Under the pieces are notes generated by a model, which ran no database searches, was not told the origin of the DNA, and worked only from the letters and a program-made list of their open reading frames with translations. Both the position numbers and the translations under genes were made by a program. Source: Clarkia xantiana subsp. parviflora (taxonomy: Eukaryota; Streptophyta; Magnoliopsida; Myrtales; Onagraceae). From it: DNA of 64,000 nucleotides. The stretch covers positions 1,499,834 through 1,563,833 of the forward strand of contig JAPTYO010000023.1 of the NCBI GenBank assembly GCA_036873135.1, given 5' to 3'. Of the stretch, positions 61,055-64,000 are shown one piece after another (positions within the stretch are counted from its first letter, which is position 1; each line of letters begins with the position of its first letter).

Positions 61055-61228
61055 ATAATATGGGAGAAGTAGACTAGGCGTCTAGGTAATAGGGTTTCCT
61101 CTCTAAACTCTTTATTGATATCCTTTATATAGGGCGATGTTGTGATTTGTTTCAATGTTAAATATAAGCAAAGATTGACAACAATATATACTTAATTCTA
61201 TAGATATAGATATCAAGTTTTCTAGTAA

Positions 61229-61230
<2 letters not shown>

Positions 61231-61265
<35 letters not shown>

Positions 61266-61409
61266 TGTGTATATTACCTAAAATAGAATTCAATATATAT
61301 CTATAATATATATAATTATCCTATATAATTATATATATATATATAATTATATAGGATAATTATATATATTATAGATATATATTGAATTCTATTTTAGGTA
61401 ATATACACA

Positions 61410-61469
<60 letters not shown>

Positions 61470-61560
61470 TGTGTATATTACCTAAAATAGAATTCAATAT
61501 ATATCTATAATATATATAATTATCCTATATAATTATATATATATATATATATATTATATT
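61231..61560. repeat. AT palindrome with alternating inverted copies
   Basis: A ~75-bp block ('atgtctgtgtatattaccta', 'aaatagaattcaatatata', 'aattatcctatataatt') occurs forward at 61261, reverse at ~61342-61413 and forward again at 61465, joined by long (AT)n runs. The first pair forms a nearly perfect ~150-bp palindrome. Confidence 0.9.
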
Positions 61561-62588
61561 GCCAAATCTTTCTTTTACGTAACAAACATATCTACTCCCC
61601 ATTAATTAAGGAGGTTAAGAAAACTTAACCTCAAGCACATATATAATTCGTCCGAACTATGTATAGGCCCACTCTTGATGAAACTTAATCCTTATAGTTA
61701 ATGAGCAAGCGTAAAACGGCCCCTAACCATAATTAATTCAACATAGTCCAATTAATTATGGTTAATTGCTCTAATTAATTTACACATCAATTAGGTTAGG
61801 TCAATGTGCTACCATGAAGGGTCGCCCAAATTCTCCAATAGTCAACAACTCCTACTCGCCCAGATGGGAGGGTGCCTATTCACCTTTAACTCAATTTCGT
61901 CTTACTTACTTCCATCCGCTTCATACGAGGTTAACCCGTGCGACTGACGAACACTAACAGGACCGTGCTACTTATTCGTTGGAAGTATTGTAGCGCCTGC
62001 GCACAACCGTCTATACCTATCAAATTAACGAATTCTCATTGCATCTTTGATCAATCATTTAGTTTCGTAGGTCCAATCCATATGATCCTAACTTAGAACT
62101 ATCCGCACAAATGTTCTCAACCTAATAGCCTTAAAGGGTTGGTGACCACTTGTGAACATAAGAGTTGGAAACACACGATAACTCATGATCATCCTTCTCG
62201 TCCAATCCATTTGGATCGATTCAATTCGGTATACCTAGAATTTTCACTACACAAGTTTTCTTAATCCATGTATTCCAAAACCAAAGTAATTGATTTTTCC
62301 ACGACCAATCTAATAGTTTGAACACTAAATATCAACATTTTAAATCTAAATCTAGAACATGGATTTACAACCTGGCTTATAGTTGTGACTATTTTTAGAT
62401 TCTTAACCCTTATATATATAAATATGTGTCTATTCTAGTTTGTTAGCTATACATGGTTAACTACGTGTATTATTCTCTAAAAATCTTTATACAAGACATC
62501 AACCATATCGGTCTTCAAGGCTCATGGAATGGCTCAAGTGTCTATATCAAATTGTGTAACATAAACATTTTTTGCTATTCGAACCGTG

Positions 62589-62800
62589 ACACTACGAGAA
62601 TTAAAGATTATTGCGACGACTAATATTGTCGCAATAACCCCAGTAATCGTAGCTATATGTGTATTGCGACGACAAATTATTGCATAGTTTCGTCACTATA
62701 GACCCCTAGTTTTAGACTCTTATTGTGATAAAAATGAGATGTCATCGCAATAGAGAGTATTCTATTGCGATGACGATTATCAAAACACGTATTGCCTCCG
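62589..62800 (+). mobile_element. CACTA-like fragment
   Basis: CACTACGAGAATTAAAG is followed by repeated 'ttgcgacgac', 'attgtcgcaataa' and 'attgcgatgacg' words, the usual look of a CACTA terminus with subterminal repeats. A decayed MITE end ('ggcttatagttgtgacta') lies just before, near 62.38 kb. No transposase. Confidence 0.5.
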
Positions 62801-62820
62801 ATGTATTATATAATTTTCCC

Positions 62821-62932
62821 AAAACTATTGCCCAAACAATACTTTCCCTCATAGAGAGGTCAACCACCATTAACCAGGCAACACCAGCTAAATGCATCGC
62901 CTCAGGTAAATGACCGTTCCAATGGACATGTC
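62821..62932. repeat. Repeat R, copy 2 (carries the empty solo-LTR site)
   Basis: Uninterrupted copy of the repeat split at 58003, with 'catagagaggtcaaccacc' across the site. It is itself cut off at 62932 by the LTR that follows. Confidence 0.75.
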
Positions 62933-63798
62933 TGATGGATATACGCCCAATTTGAACCCGTTGACTTCCAAACCGTTGTATTTTTATCGTCCCATTACCG
63001 ATTGTAAATCGAAACTTCAACCCGAACACTTCACGAGAACATCAACGGCTCGGACGGGGCCGAAGCGCCCGTCCGGCCAAGGTAAAATCACCTAGGTGAG
63101 GTTGGGTGGCCACACCCGACCTCCCCTAGGAGAGATCGGGTCAGCCAACCCGATCTCTCCTAGGGGAGATCGGGTGGACCAACCCGATCTCTCCTAGGAG
63201 AGATCGGGTCGGCCAACCCGATCTCTCCTAGGAGGGATGGGGTTGGCCAACCCCATCCCCCCTAGGGGGAGTTGGGTGCCCTCACCCAACCCCTACCCTT
63301 GGGGGTCGGATTTCTCCCCCCCCAAGGGCCCCTGCGCCATTTTCGGACACCCACACCCGGTTCACGTCGCCTACCTTCTCCGTATCCTAAGGTCTTAATT
63401 GTACGCTTAAAGGTTAATTAATTGTGTTTAAAGGTTAACGATGTCATTAAGCCACCTTAATGACACCGTTGCCTATAAATACCCCACCTTCACAACTCAT
63501 TTGATCATCTTGGCAATTTGGATTATTTTGCTCTGACATCTCTCTAGTTTATCTCTCTAAGAAGAATACTGACTTAGGCATCGGAGAGGGTTCACCAGGC
63601 ACCACCCCCCCCCCCCCCCTCCGTGTCTGGTACTGCCCCTTCTGCAGGGTAGAAGGAGAGAGGAAGAAAAGGAAGGAAGGAAGGAAGGAAGGACATAGGC
63701 TAAGACAGGGCAATTCAGGAATACCGGATCACACACATCCCCAGTAAGGAGTGAGATCAAAGCCGACCACCCGTTGACCTAGATCTCATAACCTAACA
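62933..63798 (+). mobile_element. 5' LTR of an LTR retrotransposon running off the window
   Basis: The left edge is set by loss of match to repeat R copy 1 after GGACATGTC; the LTR would start TGATGGATATACGCCC. The right edge is CCTAACA, directly before a primer site TTGGCGCCGTCTGTAGG (63799), of the type used by several plant Ty3/gypsy lineages. A TATA-like 'gcctataaatacccc' is at ~63471. A C run (63605) and (GGAA)n (63670) are inside. The start is less certain than the end. Confidence 0.65.
63089..63300. repeat. Palindromic minisatellite in the LTR
   Basis: About five alternating units of 'gagatcgggt' and 'acccgatctc' are joined by CCTAGG and TTGGCCAACC centres ('aacccgatctctcctagg'). A chain of perfect short hairpins; the outer units have drifted to 'ggggttgg' and 'gttgggtg'. 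Confidence 0.88.
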
Positions 63799-63849
63799 CT
63801 TGGCGCCGTCTGTAGGCTTCAGACAGAAAGCCTGGCTATTACACGAGCT

Positions 63850-64000
63850 ATGACGAACAGTAGGGTGTCCAGGCACCAACGCCCACCCGGGGGCAATGGG
63901 CGGAGAAGAGAACCCATACCCCCAGGGAGGCAGCCTAACCCTGGGAAGCAACCAATGCATCCAGAGCCCCAAGAAATACCACAGCCTCCTCAACAACAGA
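63850..64000 (+). CDS. gag polyprotein start of the LTR retrotransposon (partial)
   Basis: An ATG 34 bp after the primer site opens a frame that stays open for 50 codons to the window end. It starts MTNSRVSRHQRPPGGNGRRR and is basic, Pro- and Gln-rich, as gag leaders of plant Ty3/gypsy elements often are. No conserved gag domain is reached, so the assignment rests on position after LTR and primer site. Confidence 0.55.
   Translation, partial: MTNSRVSRHQRPPGGNGRRREPIPPGRQPNPGKQPMHPEPQEIPQPPQQQ

Larger units (their letters stand above)
59504..62250. mobile_element. Probable LTR retroelement debris with nested insertions
   Basis: TGTTAGGATCGATTC at 59504, with 'gattttacgtggttcggtg' and 'cctacgtccacgg' soon after, is typical of plant LTR sequence as I know it. 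61.06-62.25 kb holds further LTR-like, non-coding sequence ('tttatatagggcgatg'). No protein domain was found. A hAT element, tRNA-Ser, 18S fragment, MITE and palindromes lie inside; limits are approximate. Confidence 0.4.

Overview
The window is nuclear DNA of a flowering plant, almost certainly a eudicot. The genes are split by GT-AG introns, the spacers are very AT-rich, and all recognisable proteins are plant types (P-class PPR, remorin, membrane steroid-binding protein, type-B-ARR-like GARP factor). The species cannot be named from sequence alone. Exon joins were made by hand; for each multi-exon gene the joined exons keep one frame and sum to a multiple of three.

Layout. 1-4.0 kb (+): 3' part of a chloroplast SLH-domain/coiled-coil protein. 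5.1-6.6 kb (-): ribosomal protein eL36. 9.7-11.2 kb (-): P-class PPR protein. 14.9-16.9 kb (+): remorin. 18.0-20.9 kb (-): CFIm25 Nudix subunit of pre-mRNA cleavage factor I. 28.6-30.2 kb (+): F-box/LRR protein of the At3g48880 type, with a long leader intron. 36.6-37.0 kb: an eL29 exon-1 pseudogene and a degenerate tRNA-Arg-like sequence. 38.5-40.3 kb (+): membrane steroid-binding protein. 41.6-46.3 kb (-): GARP transcription factor resembling a type-B response regulator without its receiver domain. 53.4-56.3 kb (-): PER1/PGAP3-like GPI-lipid remodelling protein. 57-64 kb: a nest of LTR elements with a tRNA-Ser, an 18S rRNA fragment and AT palindromes, ending inside the 5' part of an LTR retrotransposon.

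The genes are ordinary housekeeping or regulatory genes and do not form one pathway. The F-box and steroid-binding neighbours recall the Arabidopsis pair At3g48880/At3g48890. Most of the unusual biology is in the repeats. At least five hAT-like elements with TAGGG termini lie here, four with exact or near-exact 8-bp target duplications. There are two 417-bp Tourist-like MITEs, a TRIM-like family with ~170-bp LTRs, several long foldback elements (two with GC-rich minisatellite cores), and tandem arrays in the introns of eL36, the F-box gene and the GARP gene. No bacterial-type system, CRISPR array or operon is present. The best second-look candidates are the receiver-less GARP gene with its coding repeats and templated filler DNA, a pair of miRNA-precursor-like hairpins at 25.9-26.25 kb, the tRNA-Ser/18S chimera, and the nested LTR insertions dated by a paralogous empty site.
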